In this document: positions 25,463 to 34,080 of the stretch, piece after piece
Position numbering within the stretch: the stretch's first letter is position 1
How the letters are laid out: every line of letters begins with the position of its first letter
Assembly (NCBI RefSeq): GCF_900188295.1
Contig: NZ_FZNM01000003.1
Coordinates: 372,001 to 436,000, forward strand
DNA from: Paracoccus sediminis
GTDB lineage: Bacteria; Pseudomonadota; Alphaproteobacteria; Rhodobacterales; Rhodobacteraceae
Length of the DNA: 64,000 nucleotides
Direction: 5' to 3'
The notes under the pieces: model-generated
What the model was told of the DNA's origin: nothing
The model's database searches: none
What the model saw: only the letters and a program-made list of their open reading frames with translations
Position numbers and translations under genes: made by a program

Positions 25463-27438
25463 GGGCGAACCTTTGCGATCAGGGCGAATTCGGCGTCCGC
25501 AAGCGCCGCGGCAAATCCGCCCGGCACAGGCGCGGGGCCGATGCGGCGAAACGGAAAGCGCGTTTCGGTCCGGGCGCTGCCGGCCAGCGCCTGGGCGATC
25601 CAGACCGCCGGATCGGGATGGGGGGCGTCCCTGCCCAAAAGCTGCGCAATTCCTGCCGGGCCCAGCGCCAGGCAACCGGGCAGCGGCCTGCCAGCCACCC
25701 GTCCCGAAGGGGGCAAAGCAGCGGCGGGCAATCCCCGGCAGGGATCCCTGCCTTCCGGCGTGGCGGCGATCGATCCGTCGCCCGCCAGCAAGGCGGCCGC
25801 CAGGGCCTTGTGCCTGCGCAGGCGCCGCAGCCAGAACCGCAGCCAGCCCTGCCGGTCGGGCAGGACATCGGCGCCCATGACCAGCGCCGGAACGCCCTGG
25901 GCCTGGATCAGGGCGGCGTGAAGACGCTCTCCTGCATTGGCCAGGGACGGCAGCAGCACCAACCGATGCGGGATGCCATAGATCGCGGCGGTCTGGGCGA
26001 CAGCCTGGCGCGCGGCGACCGCCAGGGGGCCTTCGGTCATGGTGCAGACGATTTCGACCGGGGCGGCGTGACCTTCGGCCAGGATGGTGGCGGCGCGCGC
26101 CCGGATCATGTCGGCCGAATCGCCGATGGCGGTGACGATCCGCAGCCCGCAGGCCAGCGTGGGGCCGAAATGCTGAATGACGGCGGACGGGGCCGGGCGA
26201 TGAAATCCGGCGCGGGCCCGTGCCAGGGTTTCCGCCGCGTCGATGCCCAGCGTCCAGGCATCCTCGAACCCGGCGGGCAGGCCGCCGTCATAGGCTGCCA
26301 CCGACGCCTCGGCCAGCAGGCGCGCGGGGCCGGAATGGCAAAGGACGCTGATCCGGCATGTGTCCCCGTGCCGCGGCAGGCCCCCCAGATCGGCAAGACC
26401 CACCGCAACCGCCGTTCCATCCGCCCCCCGTCCCGGCGTCAGATCCACGCGCCGTCCCCGCCGTTCCAGAACCACCCTGCGCACCGCGTGCAGGGGATCG
26501 GAAAGCACCAGCGCGTAAAGCAGGCCCGCAGGACCCGCCGACAGGTGACGCAAGCTGAGTTGCGTCTGGACCGGATCACCGGCGGGGCTGCGGCACAGAG
26601 ATGCCACGCCATTCCGACCCAGACAGCCGGACAGCCAATCGCCGCAAGCCGCGCCGCGCCCGTGCAGCCAGTCAGCGACCGGCAGGCGCCGCGTTCCCGC
26701 ATCGGGCGCGGCAAGCCGCAGGATCGTGTTGGGACAGGCCAGAATCCGCGCCGGGGAAAGACCGGGCGGAAACAGAACATGCAGCAGCTTGCCTTCGACA
26801 AGGCATCGCACAGGCCGAAGTCGAAGCAGATGACCGTTTTCAAGGGCCACGGCATCCTTCAGGTCGCGCGACCCGGACCCGCCGGGAACCGCATAGCTGA
26901 CGATCGCCTGGCCCGCGATCTGGGTTCTGGCGACGGGCGCCGCGGTGGGGATGTCGCAAAGATCCGCCAGCCGCAGGATCGCTTCGGCGAGGCCCGCCTG
27001 GGCGCCGCCCGTGAAAAGCGATGCCCCCGTGGTCAGCATCGCCCGCAGCAGCCTGTCCCGACCCACATCGGAAAGCTGCGCGGTTAGCGCGGCCAGATCC
27101 GCCTGTGGGGATTGAAGCCAGTCGGGATCGATCCCCGCGGCCGGGGCGCCGTCCAGGCTCAGGACAATCCGGCAGGCCAAAACCGTATCGACCCCCTGCC
27201 CCAGCAACAGCACATGGCGCACGCCGCCGGATCGAAGCGGCAGTTGCAAGGCAAGGAAGGGGCGTGGAACGGGGTGTCCATCCTGTTGGGCCGCCAGTCT
27301 TGCACGCGGATGCGCAGGGCCGTCGAAAACGATCGCGGAAAGCGAATGTCCCATCGCGATGACCGTCGCATCGGTCATGGACGGCGCCGCCAGGCCTGGG
27401 GCGGGACGGCACAGCTTTCGATCAAGGGGAACGTTCAT
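25459..27438 (-). CDS. Large protein of unknown function, diverged relative of the 22068 protein
   Basis: A 659-residue Ala/Gly/Leu-rich protein with no signal peptide. The middle contains GLLYALVLSDPLHAVRRVVLERRG, which matches the pattern GLLAMGWLLDPLRRVERVILK in the 22068 protein, and the C-terminal part (about 420-655) has a GT-A-like alternation (RIVTAIGDSADMI, VEIVCTMTEGPLAV, PALVMGADVLP). It is first in the overlapping chain after the RTX gene. ATG 27438 (MNVPLD) is chosen; longer in-frame starts run toward the intergenic hairpin. Its role in glycan assembly is inference from position and similarity. Confidence 0.65.
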   Translation of the reverse strand: MNVPLDRKLCRPAPGLAAPSMTDATVIAMGHSLSAIVFDGPAHPRARLAAQQDGHPVPRPFLALQLPLRSGGVRHVLLLGQGVDTVLACRIVLSLDGAPAAGIDPDWLQSPQADLAALTAQLSDVGRDRLLRAMLTTGASLFTGGAQAGLAEAILRLADLCDIPTAAPVARTQIAGQAIVSYAVPGGSGSRDLKDAVALENGHLLRLRPVRCLVEGKLLHVLFPPGLSPARILACPNTILRLAAPDAGTRRLPVADWLHGRGAACGDWLSGCLGRNGVASLCRSPAGDPVQTQLSLRHLSAGPAGLLYALVLSDPLHAVRRVVLERRGRRVDLTPGRGADGTAVAVGLADLGGLPRHGDTCRISVLCHSGPARLLAEASVAAYDGGLPAGFEDAWTLGIDAAETLARARAGFHRPAPSAVIQHFGPTLACGLRIVTAIGDSADMIRARAATILAEGHAAPVEIVCTMTEGPLAVAARQAVAQTAAIYGIPHRLVLLPSLANAGERLHAALIQAQGVPALVMGADVLPDRQGWLRFWLRRLRRHKALAAALLAGDGSIAATPEGRDPCRGLPAAALPPSGRVAGRPLPGCLALGPAGIAQLLGRDAPHPDPAVWIAQALAGSARTETRFPFRRIGPAPVPGGFAAALADAEFALIAKVRP

Positions 27439-27485
27439 GCCGCTGGAACCTTGAAAGGGCGGAATGGCGGAAATCGACGGGGACA

Positions 27486-27514
27486 ATCCGGGCGCAGAAA
27501 AGCCACGCCCGGAT
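27486..27514 (-). terminator. Intercistronic hairpin after the RTX gene
   Basis: ATCCGGGCG and CGCCCGGAT form a perfect 9-bp stem with an 11-nt loop, 8 bp after the RTX stop and 48 bp before the next start. There is no T run, so it may act as a partial terminator or an RNA-stabilising 3' end that keeps RTX mRNA in excess over the downstream secretion genes. Confidence 0.55.
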
Positions 27515-27522
27515 CGTTCGTA

Positions 27523-28365
27523 TCAGACGATGGTAAAGAAACGGCTAGGATCGGTGGTCACGTCGTCATAGGCGACGCCGTGAAGCAGGACGCTGTCGCC
27601 CTGGCCGAAATCGATCAGTGTGCCGGCATCGCCCAGATCGACGGCAAAATCCGCCAGTTCGTCCGTCGAACCCAGCGTGACCCCTTCCAGACGCGACGAG
27701 ATCTGGATGATGTCGCCGTCCGTGAAATCCATCACCACGTCCCCCCCGCCCGAGAAGACGAACAGGTCGTCGCCCGCGCCGCCGTATAGGTTGTCATCGC
27801 CCGCGCCGCCGACCAGCGTGTCGTCCCCGGCATCGCCCCTCAACAGATCGTCGCCCGCGCCGCCCAGCAGAAGATCGTCGCCCGCCCCGCCGAACATTTG
27901 ATCGTCGCCCGCATCACCCGACAGGGAATCGTCGCCCGCCCCGCCCGTCAGGATGTCGTCGCCCGCCCCGCCCGACAGCAGGTCGTCCCCGGCATCGCCC
28001 GCCAGCGCATCGTCGTCCGCGCCACCGTCCAGCGTGTCGTCGCCCGCGCCGCCGACCATCAGGTCGGCCCCCGTGCCGCCCGACAGCAGGTCGTCGCCCG
28101 CCCCGCCGGATTGGGTGTCGTCCCCGGCCCCCCCCAAAAGCGAATCGTCGCCCGAACCGCCAAGAAGCTGATCGTTGCCGTCTTCGCCCAGCACCCGGTC
28201 GTCGTCGGACCCGCCGTTCAGAAGATCGTCGCCCGCCCCGCCATAAACGATGTCCTTGCCCGAGCCGGACATCACAATGTCATTGCCCCCCCCGCCCGAA
28301 ATGAAGTCCGAGAGCGACGTCCCGAACAAGAAGTCGCTGAACGCGCCCCCTGGTATCGTGGCCAT
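27523..28365 (-). CDS. RTX calcium-binding protein, probable type I secretion substrate
   Basis: A 280-residue protein without an N-terminal signal peptide. From about residue 20 to 205 it is made of GGXGXDXXX-type nonapeptide repeats (for example [18 protein letters not shown]), which fold into a calcium-bound beta-roll outside the cell. The last 75 residues ([17 protein letters not shown] ... FFTIV) lack repeats and look like a C-terminal type I secretion signal. It contains almost nothing besides repeats, so it may be structural or adhesive rather than enzymatic. It is the first gene of the secretion/glycosyltransferase chain. Confidence 0.88.
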   Translation of the reverse strand: MATIPGGAFSDFLFGTSLSDFISGGGGNDIVMSGSGKDIVYGGAGDDLLNGGSDDDRVLGEDGNDQLLGGSGDDSLLGGAGDDTQSGGAGDDLLSGGTGADLMVGGAGDDTLDGGADDDALAGDAGDDLLSGGAGDDILTGGAGDDSLSGDAGDDQMFGGAGDDLLLGGAGDDLLRGDAGDDTLVGGAGDDNLYGGAGDDLFVFSGGGDVVMDFTDGDIIQISSRLEGVTLGSTDELADFAVDLGDAGTLIDFGQGDSVLLHGVAYDDVTTDPSRFFTIV

Positions 28366-28565
28366 GATGACCCCTTCCCTGCTGTTGACCTTATACGTTC
28401 AACCTAAGCGAGCACCGGCAAACAGCCGACCGCTAATTAATTAAAATTAAAGGCACTTCTCGGGCTATCCTCACGGGCGGCTGCGTTAACGTCCGATCCA
28501 TGGTCGGCATTCCGGGCCGGTTTCCGGGCAGAAGGCATCGGGCCATTTCAACGGGAACAGCATCC
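28366..28565. promoter_or_regulatory. Divergent, locally AT-rich promoter region between two RTX genes
   Basis: 200 bp between the oppositely oriented RTX genes. It contains an AT-rich block at about 28430-28453 (taattaattaaaattaaag) that is exceptional in this GC-rich window, plus GTTAAC at about 28484. A GGGAAGGGG SD serves the minus-strand gene; GGGAA 8 nt before 28566 serves the plus-strand gene. No clear -35/-10 pair could be assigned. Confidence 0.5.
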
Positions 28566-29756
28566 ATGGCGACACATTCCGACCCCGGTCCCGGCATCAT
28601 GACCGATGACATCCTTGCCCTGCTGCCGGTGGGCATGGCGGCCGATCTGGCGGGTCGGCCGATCTATCTGGCCACGGCCGACGCCGCATTCGTCGACGCC
28701 CTGGCCAGCGGCCTGCTGCTGGGGGGAATCGGCGCCGATGCGATGGCGGGGGGCGCGGGCAACGATCTTCTGATCGGTTTTGCGGGCAACGACGCCCTGC
28801 ATGGCGGCGCGGGGTGGAACCTGCTGTCCGGCGGCGCGGGCGACGACGTTCTGGACGTGCGATGGGCCAGCGATCCCGACCGCGGCGGCCTGTCCCATGC
28901 CGACTGGGCCGCGGCCAAGCGCGTGGCCGGCGACTGGCTGTTCGGCGGATCGGGCAATGACATGCTGTACGGATCGTTCGGTTCGGACCTGCTGCATGGC
29001 GGAACCGGCAGCGACAGGCTGAGCGGTCGGGACGGCAACGACCTGTTGGACGGAGGCGACGGCGGCGATCTGCTGGACGGCGATGCCGGTCGCGACATCC
29101 TGTGGGGCGGCGCGGGGCGCGATACGCTGGCGGGGGGCCTGGGCGATGACGGGCTGCATGGCGGCGATGGCAGCGACCGCCTTGGCGGCGGCAATGGCCA
29201 TGACCTGCTGGACGGCGGCGCAGGGGACGATACGATCCACGGCGGTTTCGGCGACGACAGCATCCAGGGCGGCGCCGGAAACGACTGGGCGGATCCGGGA
29301 GGAGGCGACGATCTGGCCGATCTTGGCGACGGAAACGATTTCGTCGCCGCGATCGAGGATTTCGGCCGGGGCGATGATTCGCTCTTTGGCAGGGCCGGGA
29401 ACGACACGCTGCATGGCGGGCGCGGCAACGACCTGATCGAGGGAGGAGAGGGTGCGGACGCGCTGAACGGCGGGGCAGGCGACGATTTCCTGATCGGTGG
29501 CAGCGGGTCGGACGTGTTCCAGTTCCGCAGCGCCCACGGGATCGACATGATCGCGGACTTTTCCGCCGATGACCGCCTGATCGTCACGCGGAACATCAAC
29601 GGCCAGTCCATCGATCCGGCATCCCTGACGGACAGGCTGTCCGATCTGGGTGATTCGGCCTTTCTCGATCTGGGAAACGGACAGGGCGTGATCTTCCTGG
29701 GCCAGGATGCCGAAACTGTGGGCAATCTTCTGCCGGGGCGGCTGGATTTCTGGTGA
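28566..29756 (+). CDS. RTX calcium-binding protein, probable type I secretion substrate
   Basis: A 396-residue protein. The N-terminal 55 residues are non-repetitive (MATHSDPGPGIMTDDILALL), then glycine/aspartate nonapeptides fill about 55-330 (GGAGNDLLI, GGDGGDLLD, GGFGDDSIQ), followed by a C-terminal region (SGSDVFQFRSAHGIDMIADFSADDRLIV) of the type that carries the secretion signal. The region DVRWASDPDRGGLSHADWAAAKRVAGDWL interrupts the repeats. Start 28566 was chosen over an in-frame ATG at 28500 on SD grounds. It is monocistronic and divergent from the other RTX gene. Confidence 0.85.
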   Translation: MATHSDPGPGIMTDDILALLPVGMAADLAGRPIYLATADAAFVDALASGLLLGGIGADAMAGGAGNDLLIGFAGNDALHGGAGWNLLSGGAGDDVLDVRWASDPDRGGLSHADWAAAKRVAGDWLFGGSGNDMLYGSFGSDLLHGGTGSDRLSGRDGNDLLDGGDGGDLLDGDAGRDILWGGAGRDTLAGGLGDDGLHGGDGSDRLGGGNGHDLLDGGAGDDTIHGGFGDDSIQGGAGNDWADPGGGDDLADLGDGNDFVAAIEDFGRGDDSLFGRAGNDTLHGGRGNDLIEGGEGADALNGGAGDDFLIGGSGSDVFQFRSAHGIDMIADFSADDRLIVTRNINGQSIDPASLTDRLSDLGDSAFLDLGNGQGVIFLGQDAETVGNLLPGRLDFW

Positions 29757-29759
29757 TCC

Positions 29760-30077
29760 GGAATCGTCAGGACGCCTCAAGCCCGGCGCCTTTGTTCCGG
29801 CGGCCACCCGGATGTCGAACCGATCCCGCCGTGCAGCCTTTTGCGCGCCCCGGTGTCGTGCCACGGCCGGCCCTGCAAGGACATCGCCAGCACGGGATAC
29901 CAGAGGGAGGCAGCCGCCCGCCCGCGGCCAGCGGCGCGCCACAGGCCTTGTGCGCGCCGATGGGGCGCAGGGCGGCATCGGAATGCCGGCCGCGATCAGC
30001 GCCCTGGCCCGCTCGGGGCCGATGTCGTCGATGGCGGTCAGGGCGCTGGCCGGGGCCCGCTTTCCAAATACCCGCAT
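29760..30077 (-). pseudogene. Decayed TfoX/Sxy C-terminal domain protein
   Basis: Minus-strand homology to the about 110-aa TfoX C-terminal-domain protein of Rhodobacteraceae is split over three frames. From ATG 30077 one frame gives [20 protein letters not shown]; the next gives [21 protein letters not shown]; a third gives [17 protein letters not shown]; the first frame resumes with [12 protein letters not shown]. At least three indels are needed, so the gene is broken unless the assembly is wrong. It fills the otherwise gene-free stretch between an RTX gene and miaB. Family assignment is from memory of the motif order. Confidence 0.6.
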
Positions 30078-30116
30078 TTGCTGTATCAGCCGCCCGGATC
30101 CCGAGGACAGCACAGC

Positions 30117-31460
30117 ATGACCGACCAAGCCAATCCCCCGGCAGTCAAAAAGCTATTCATCAAGACCTATGGCTGCCAGATGAACGTCTATGACAGCCAG
30201 CGCATGGCCGAGGCCATGGGCGCGGACGGCTATGTCCTGACCGAGGATCAGGCCGATGCCGACATGGTGCTGCTGAACACCTGCCACATCCGGGAAAAGG
30301 CGGCCGAGAAGCTGTATTCCGACCTGGGGCGCCTCAAGCCTCTCAAGGCGGAACGCCCCGACCTCAAGATCGGCGTGGCGGGCTGCGTGGCACAGGCCGA
30401 GGGCGAGGAGATCGTCCGCCGGATGCCGCTGGTCGATCTGGTCGTCGGCCCGCAAACCTATCATCGCCTTCCCGCGATGGTCCGCGGCGAGGCGCCCGCG
30501 ATCCTGACCGACTTTCCGCCCGAGGACAAGTTCGACCACCTGCCCGCCCGCACCAGCCTGAACCGCGCCACCCGCCGCGCGCCCGCCGCGTTCCTGACCG
30601 TGCAGGAGGGTTGCGACAAGTTCTGCGCCTTCTGCGTCGTCCCCTATACACGGGGCGCCGAGGTCAGCCGCCCCGTGGACCGCATCCTGCGCGAGGCGCG
30701 CGACCTGGTGGACCGCGGCGTGCGCGAGATCACCCTGCTGGGCCAGAACGTGAACGGCTGGCATGGCGCGGGATCGGGCGGCGAATGGGGCTTTGGCCGG
30801 CTGATCCGCGCCCTGGGCGGGATCGAGGGGCTGGACCGGATCCGCTATACCACCAGCCATCCCAACGACATGGCCGATGACCTGATCGCCGCGCACCGCG
30901 ACGTGCCGCAGCTGATGCCCTATCTGCATCTGCCCGTGCAGTCGGGCAGCGACCGGATCCTGCGCGCGATGAACCGCAAGCATACGGCGGCGGGCTATCT
31001 GCGCCTGATCGACCGCATCCGCGAGGCGCGGCCCGACATCATGCTGACCAGCGATTTCATCGTGGGCTTTCCGGGCGAAACCGACGGGGACCACCAGGAC
31101 ACCATGCGCCTGGTCGCCGAGGTGGGCTTCGGCACCGCCTTCAGCTTCAAGTATTCCCCCCGCCCCGGCACCCCCGCCCATGACCGCCCCGAGGTGGACA
31201 GCCGCGTGGCCGACCAGCGGTTGCAGGAATTGCAGGGGCTGCTGACGAAACAGCAAAAGGCCGCCCAGGAAGGCATGGTGGGCCGCGCCCTGGGCGTGCT
31301 GTTCGAAAAGCCGGGCCGCCAGGCGGGGCAGATGATCGGCAAGTCGGATTATCTGCATTCGGTCTTTGTCGATGCGCCCCAAGCCCAGGTCGGCGATCTG
31401 GTGCGGGTCCGCATCGTCGAAAGCGCCTCGAATTCGCTGCGCGGCGAATTGGCCGCCTGA
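30117..31460 (+). CDS. miaB: tRNA-2-methylthio-N6-dimethylallyladenosine synthase
   Basis: A 447-residue radical-SAM methylthiotransferase that converts i6A37 to ms2i6A37 in tRNA. The N-terminal UPF0004 domain has its three cluster cysteines (C20 in TYGCQMN, C56 in NTCHIR, C90 in AGC), the radical-SAM motif is CDKFCAFC (C166, C170, C173), and a C-terminal TRAM domain spans about 375-445. ATG 30117 is preferred over longer in-frame starts because family similarity begins there. The length fits the family. Confidence 0.95.
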   Translation: MTDQANPPAVKKLFIKTYGCQMNVYDSQRMAEAMGADGYVLTEDQADADMVLLNTCHIREKAAEKLYSDLGRLKPLKAERPDLKIGVAGCVAQAEGEEIVRRMPLVDLVVGPQTYHRLPAMVRGEAPAILTDFPPEDKFDHLPARTSLNRATRRAPAAFLTVQEGCDKFCAFCVVPYTRGAEVSRPVDRILREARDLVDRGVREITLLGQNVNGWHGAGSGGEWGFGRLIRALGGIEGLDRIRYTTSHPNDMADDLIAAHRDVPQLMPYLHLPVQSGSDRILRAMNRKHTAAGYLRLIDRIREARPDIMLTSDFIVGFPGETDGDHQDTMRLVAEVGFGTAFSFKYSPRPGTPAHDRPEVDSRVADQRLQELQGLLTKQQKAAQEGMVGRALGVLFEKPGRQAGQMIGKSDYLHSVFVDAPQAQVGDLVRVRIVESASNSLRGELAA

Positions 31461-31532
31461 ATCCGCCGCCCCCGCCGGAACCGCGCCCGACGGGCGCCGT
31501 TAAGCCCCGACGCATCACGCGAGGAGGGCAGG

Positions 31533-31898
31533 ATGGACGACGATCGGGTCTGGAAATTCGAGGAAAGCCTGTGGCGGGCCTCGGAGGAACGCTATCACCA
31601 ACGAGTCGATCCCGATTGCATCATGGCGCTGAGCCATGCGCCCCACCTGTTCGCCGGTCAGGCCGCCGTCGAGGCGGTCAGCGGCACCCCCGAATGGGAC
31701 AGCGTGACATTCGGCGACAAAAACGTGTCCCGCCCCGAGGAAGGGATGATCGTCGTCGGCTATCGCGTCACCGCGGAAAAGAGCGGTACGAAATTCATCG
31801 CCGCCTGCACCTCGGTCTATCGGCGCCGCGCGCACGACGACTGGACGGTGGTCCAGCACGCGCAGGTGGTGCCGTCCGGTCACGACAGTCCGGGTTGA
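31533..31898 (+). CDS. NTF2-like (SnoaL/DUF4440-type) small protein
   Basis: A 121-residue protein with the cone-shaped NTF2-like fold pattern: an N-terminal helix (VWKFEESLWRASEERYHQRV), CIMALSHAPHLFAGQAAVEAV, and C-terminal strands (GMIVVGYRVTAEK, TSVYRRRAHDDWTVVQHAQV). Family members are small enzymes or binding proteins; no active-site residues could be assigned. AGGAGGG lies 5 nt before ATG. Confidence 0.75.
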   Translation: MDDDRVWKFEESLWRASEERYHQRVDPDCIMALSHAPHLFAGQAAVEAVSGTPEWDSVTFGDKNVSRPEEGMIVVGYRVTAEKSGTKFIAACTSVYRRRAHDDWTVVQHAQVVPSGHDSPG

Positions 31899-32109
31899 AC
31901 GGCGGCCGCCCCCCGCCCAGGAACGCGCGGATATGCGGGGGTCGGCGTCTTTCGCGCCATGGGCCGGCACGAAAGCAGGGCGCGCGCCATTGCTGGGGGC
32001 AAAGGCGCGCTGTTGGGAAAGACCGGCCCCCAGGAACGCGCGAACAGGACGGGGGCCGGTCTCTTTCGCCGTTGGTGGACACGGCGAAAGTGCGGTCGAT
32101 CCGGGCAGG
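31899..32109. repeat. Intergenic region with two copies of an imperfect hairpin element
   Basis: No gene is visible in these 211 bp between two convergent genes. The 14-mer CCCAGGAACGCGCG occurs at 31916-31929 and 32029-32042, and each copy is followed after about 20 bp by a G-rich segment and CTTTCG ... CGAAAG. Copy two folds into two adjacent hairpins: AGACCGGCCCCC/GGGGGCCGGTCT (32020-32031 with 32051-32062) and CTTTCGCCG/CGGCGAAAG (32063-32071 with 32082-32090). They may be bidirectional mRNA 3'-end structures for the ccoP and NTF2-like transcripts or a REP-like repeat. Confidence 0.6.
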
Positions 32110-33144
32110 TTATTCCCCGCCGCCCAGACCGTGAACATAGATGGCGACCGCCCGAAGCTCGGCTTTGGACAGCCGCGTGTCCCAGGCGGGCATCACGCCA
32201 TACGGACCTTCGCTGACGATGCGCGTCAGCGTCGCGCGATCGTTGCCGTAAAGCGAGATCGCGTCCGTCAGGTCGGGTGCCCCCTGCGCGCGGTCCCCCG
32301 ATCCGTCGGCGCCGTGGCAAGCCGAACAGGCGTCGGCGAAGACCTGCGCGCCGGCTGCGGCCTTGGCCGCATCATGAGGCTGCGACGACAAGGCCAGGAC
32401 ATGATTTACCGCCTGATCGATCCGGGCGCGGTCCAGGATCCCGTCGGTGCCAAAGGACGGCATCTGGGAAAAGCGCGTGTCGCCGTCCTGCGGATCGCGG
32501 ATGCCGTGTTGCAGGGTCAGGTAAATATCCTCCGACGTGCCGCCCCACAGCCAGTCGTTGTCCAGCAGGTTGGGATAGCCGCGCGCGCCGCCCGCGCCCG
32601 ACCCGTGGCATTGCGCGCACCAGGTGCGAAACACGGCGCCGCCCGCGTTGGTGGCATAGTTCAGCAGATCCGGATCGTTCGGGATCGCCGCCAGGTCCAC
32701 CTCGGCCAAGCGCGTCTGAATGGCGGCGTTGGCCTGGTCGAAGCGTTCGATCTCGGCCGCGACCTCCTGGCGATAATCGGTGCCCAGCAGCCCCTGGGTC
32801 GCACGGTTGACCAGCGGGATGGCAGGATAGGCCACGACATAACCCACCGCCCATATGATCGTGGCATAAAAGGTCCACAGCCACCAGCGCGGCATGGGGT
32901 TGTCGTATTCGGTGATCCCGTCCCATTCGTGCCCGGTCGATCCGACCTCCTGGACAAGGCCCCGGCGCGCGGGCCTGCGCATTCTGGGCGCGGCAGGCTG
33001 GTCGGGGCGACGGCGTTCGGGGATGTCGCCCGCGATCTTGGCCGCGTGTTCGCTGTCGGCGGCCTGCCGTTCCAAGCCGATGCGGTTGTCGGGATCGGCG
33101 GGGCCGGCGTGCGGATCGACCGGATCGTTGTTGCTGTCGGCCAT
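32110..33144 (-). CDS. ccoP: cbb3-type cytochrome c oxidase subunit III (di-heme CcoP)
   Basis: A 344-residue membrane-anchored cytochrome c of the high-affinity cbb3 oxidase. It has one N-terminal membrane segment (about 85-107, [21 protein letters not shown]) preceded by an Arg/Pro-rich cytoplasmic stretch, then two cytochrome c domains with CAQCHG and CSACHG. It passes electrons from soluble cytochrome c to CcoO and CcoN. Start ATG 33144 overlaps the ccoQ stop by one base (TGATG). Last gene of ccoNOQP. Confidence 0.95.
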   Translation of the reverse strand: MADSNNDPVDPHAGPADPDNRIGLERQAADSEHAAKIAGDIPERRRPDQPAAPRMRRPARRGLVQEVGSTGHEWDGITEYDNPMPRWWLWTFYATIIWAVGYVVAYPAIPLVNRATQGLLGTDYRQEVAAEIERFDQANAAIQTRLAEVDLAAIPNDPDLLNYATNAGGAVFRTWCAQCHGSGAGGARGYPNLLDNDWLWGGTSEDIYLTLQHGIRDPQDGDTRFSQMPSFGTDGILDRARIDQAVNHVLALSSQPHDAAKAAAGAQVFADACSACHGADGSGDRAQGAPDLTDAISLYGNDRATLTRIVSEGPYGVMPAWDTRLSKAELRAVAIYVHGLGGGE

Positions 33145-33332
33145 CACCGGCCCTCCTTCCTGTCCGTCCGGGCGGGACGGTTCTCGTGCCGGAAGATGCT
33201 TTCGGCGGCATCGCGATGCGGTGTCCCGGATCCGGGGCGGAACGCGAACAGGACGACGCCCACGAAGAACAGCACCAGCACCAGAAGCGCCCAACTGTCG
33301 GCCAGCCCGCGCAAAAGGCTGTAGGTTTCCAT
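33144..33332 (-). CDS. ccoQ: cbb3-type cytochrome c oxidase subunit CcoQ
   Basis: A 62-residue single-pass membrane protein ([23 protein letters not shown]-type N-terminus, in which the membrane helix is about 12-32) that stabilises the cbb3 complex. AAGGGGG precedes ATG 33332 by 6 nt; an in-frame upstream start at 33365 would overlap ccoO and is not used. It lies 10 bp after ccoO and overlaps ccoP by one base. Confidence 0.92.
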   Translation of the reverse strand: METYSLLRGLADSWALLVLVLFFVGVVLFAFRPGSGTPHRDAAESIFRHENRPARTDRKEGR

Positions 33333-33342
33333 GACCGCCCCC

Positions 33343-34068
33343 TTATCGCGCCGGATCGGGTTCAAAGGTCGAGAAATCGACCATCGTGCCCAGCACTTGC
33401 AGATAGGCGATCAGCGCATCCATTTCCGTCAATTGCGGCTGCCGGTCGAAGTTGCGCTGCTGCGCGCCGGGATAGCGTTCCAGCAGGCCTTGGGCATCGG
33501 CATCCGGATCGGCCTGGGCGCGGAAATCGGCGACTGCGGCGGCCAGCATGCCGTCCGAATAGGGGGTGCCGACCATGGCTTCGGTGCTGACGCGCTGCTG
33601 GACATAGGCGGGTTCGATCACCCGGTCCGCCAGAAAGCCATAGGCGGGCATGATCGATTCCGGCACCACCGACCGCGGATCGCGCAGGTGGTCCAGGTGC
33701 CATTCGTCCGAATAGCGCCCGCCCACCCGCGCCAGATCCGGGCCGGTCCGTTTCGACCCCCACTGGAAGGGATGGTCGTACATCGATTCGGCGGCCAGCG
33801 AATAATGCCCGTAACGCTCGACCTCGTCCCGCATCGGGCGGATCATCTGGCTGTGGCAGACATAGCAGCCCTCGCGGACATAGATGTCGCGGCCCGCCAG
33901 TTCCAGGGGCGTATAGGGACGCACCCCCTCGACCTTCTCGATGGTGTTTTCCAGATAGAACAGGGGGGTGATCTGCACCAGCCCGCCGATGGTCACGACA
34001 ATAAAGGAAAAGACCAGCAGCAGGGTCGCGTTTCGTTCCAGCATCTTGTGCTTTGCAAGGATCTGCAT
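33343..34068 (-). CDS. ccoO: cbb3-type cytochrome c oxidase subunit II (mono-heme CcoO)
   Basis: A 241-residue membrane-anchored cytochrome c. One N-terminal membrane segment (about 14-36) is followed by the heme site [13 protein letters not shown] (CXXCH near 68-72) and the distal Met region in [11 protein letters not shown]. It relays electrons between CcoP and CcoN. Length and the N-terminus ([13 protein letters not shown]) are typical. It starts 12 bp after ccoN. Confidence 0.96.
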   Translation of the reverse strand: MQILAKHKMLERNATLLLVFSFIVVTIGGLVQITPLFYLENTIEKVEGVRPYTPLELAGRDIYVREGCYVCHSQMIRPMRDEVERYGHYSLAAESMYDHPFQWGSKRTGPDLARVGGRYSDEWHLDHLRDPRSVVPESIMPAYGFLADRVIEPAYVQQRVSTEAMVGTPYSDGMLAAAVADFRAQADPDADAQGLLERYPGAQQRNFDRQPQLTEMDALIAYLQVLGTMVDFSTFEPDPAR

Positions 34069-34080
34069 GGCATCCCCCCC

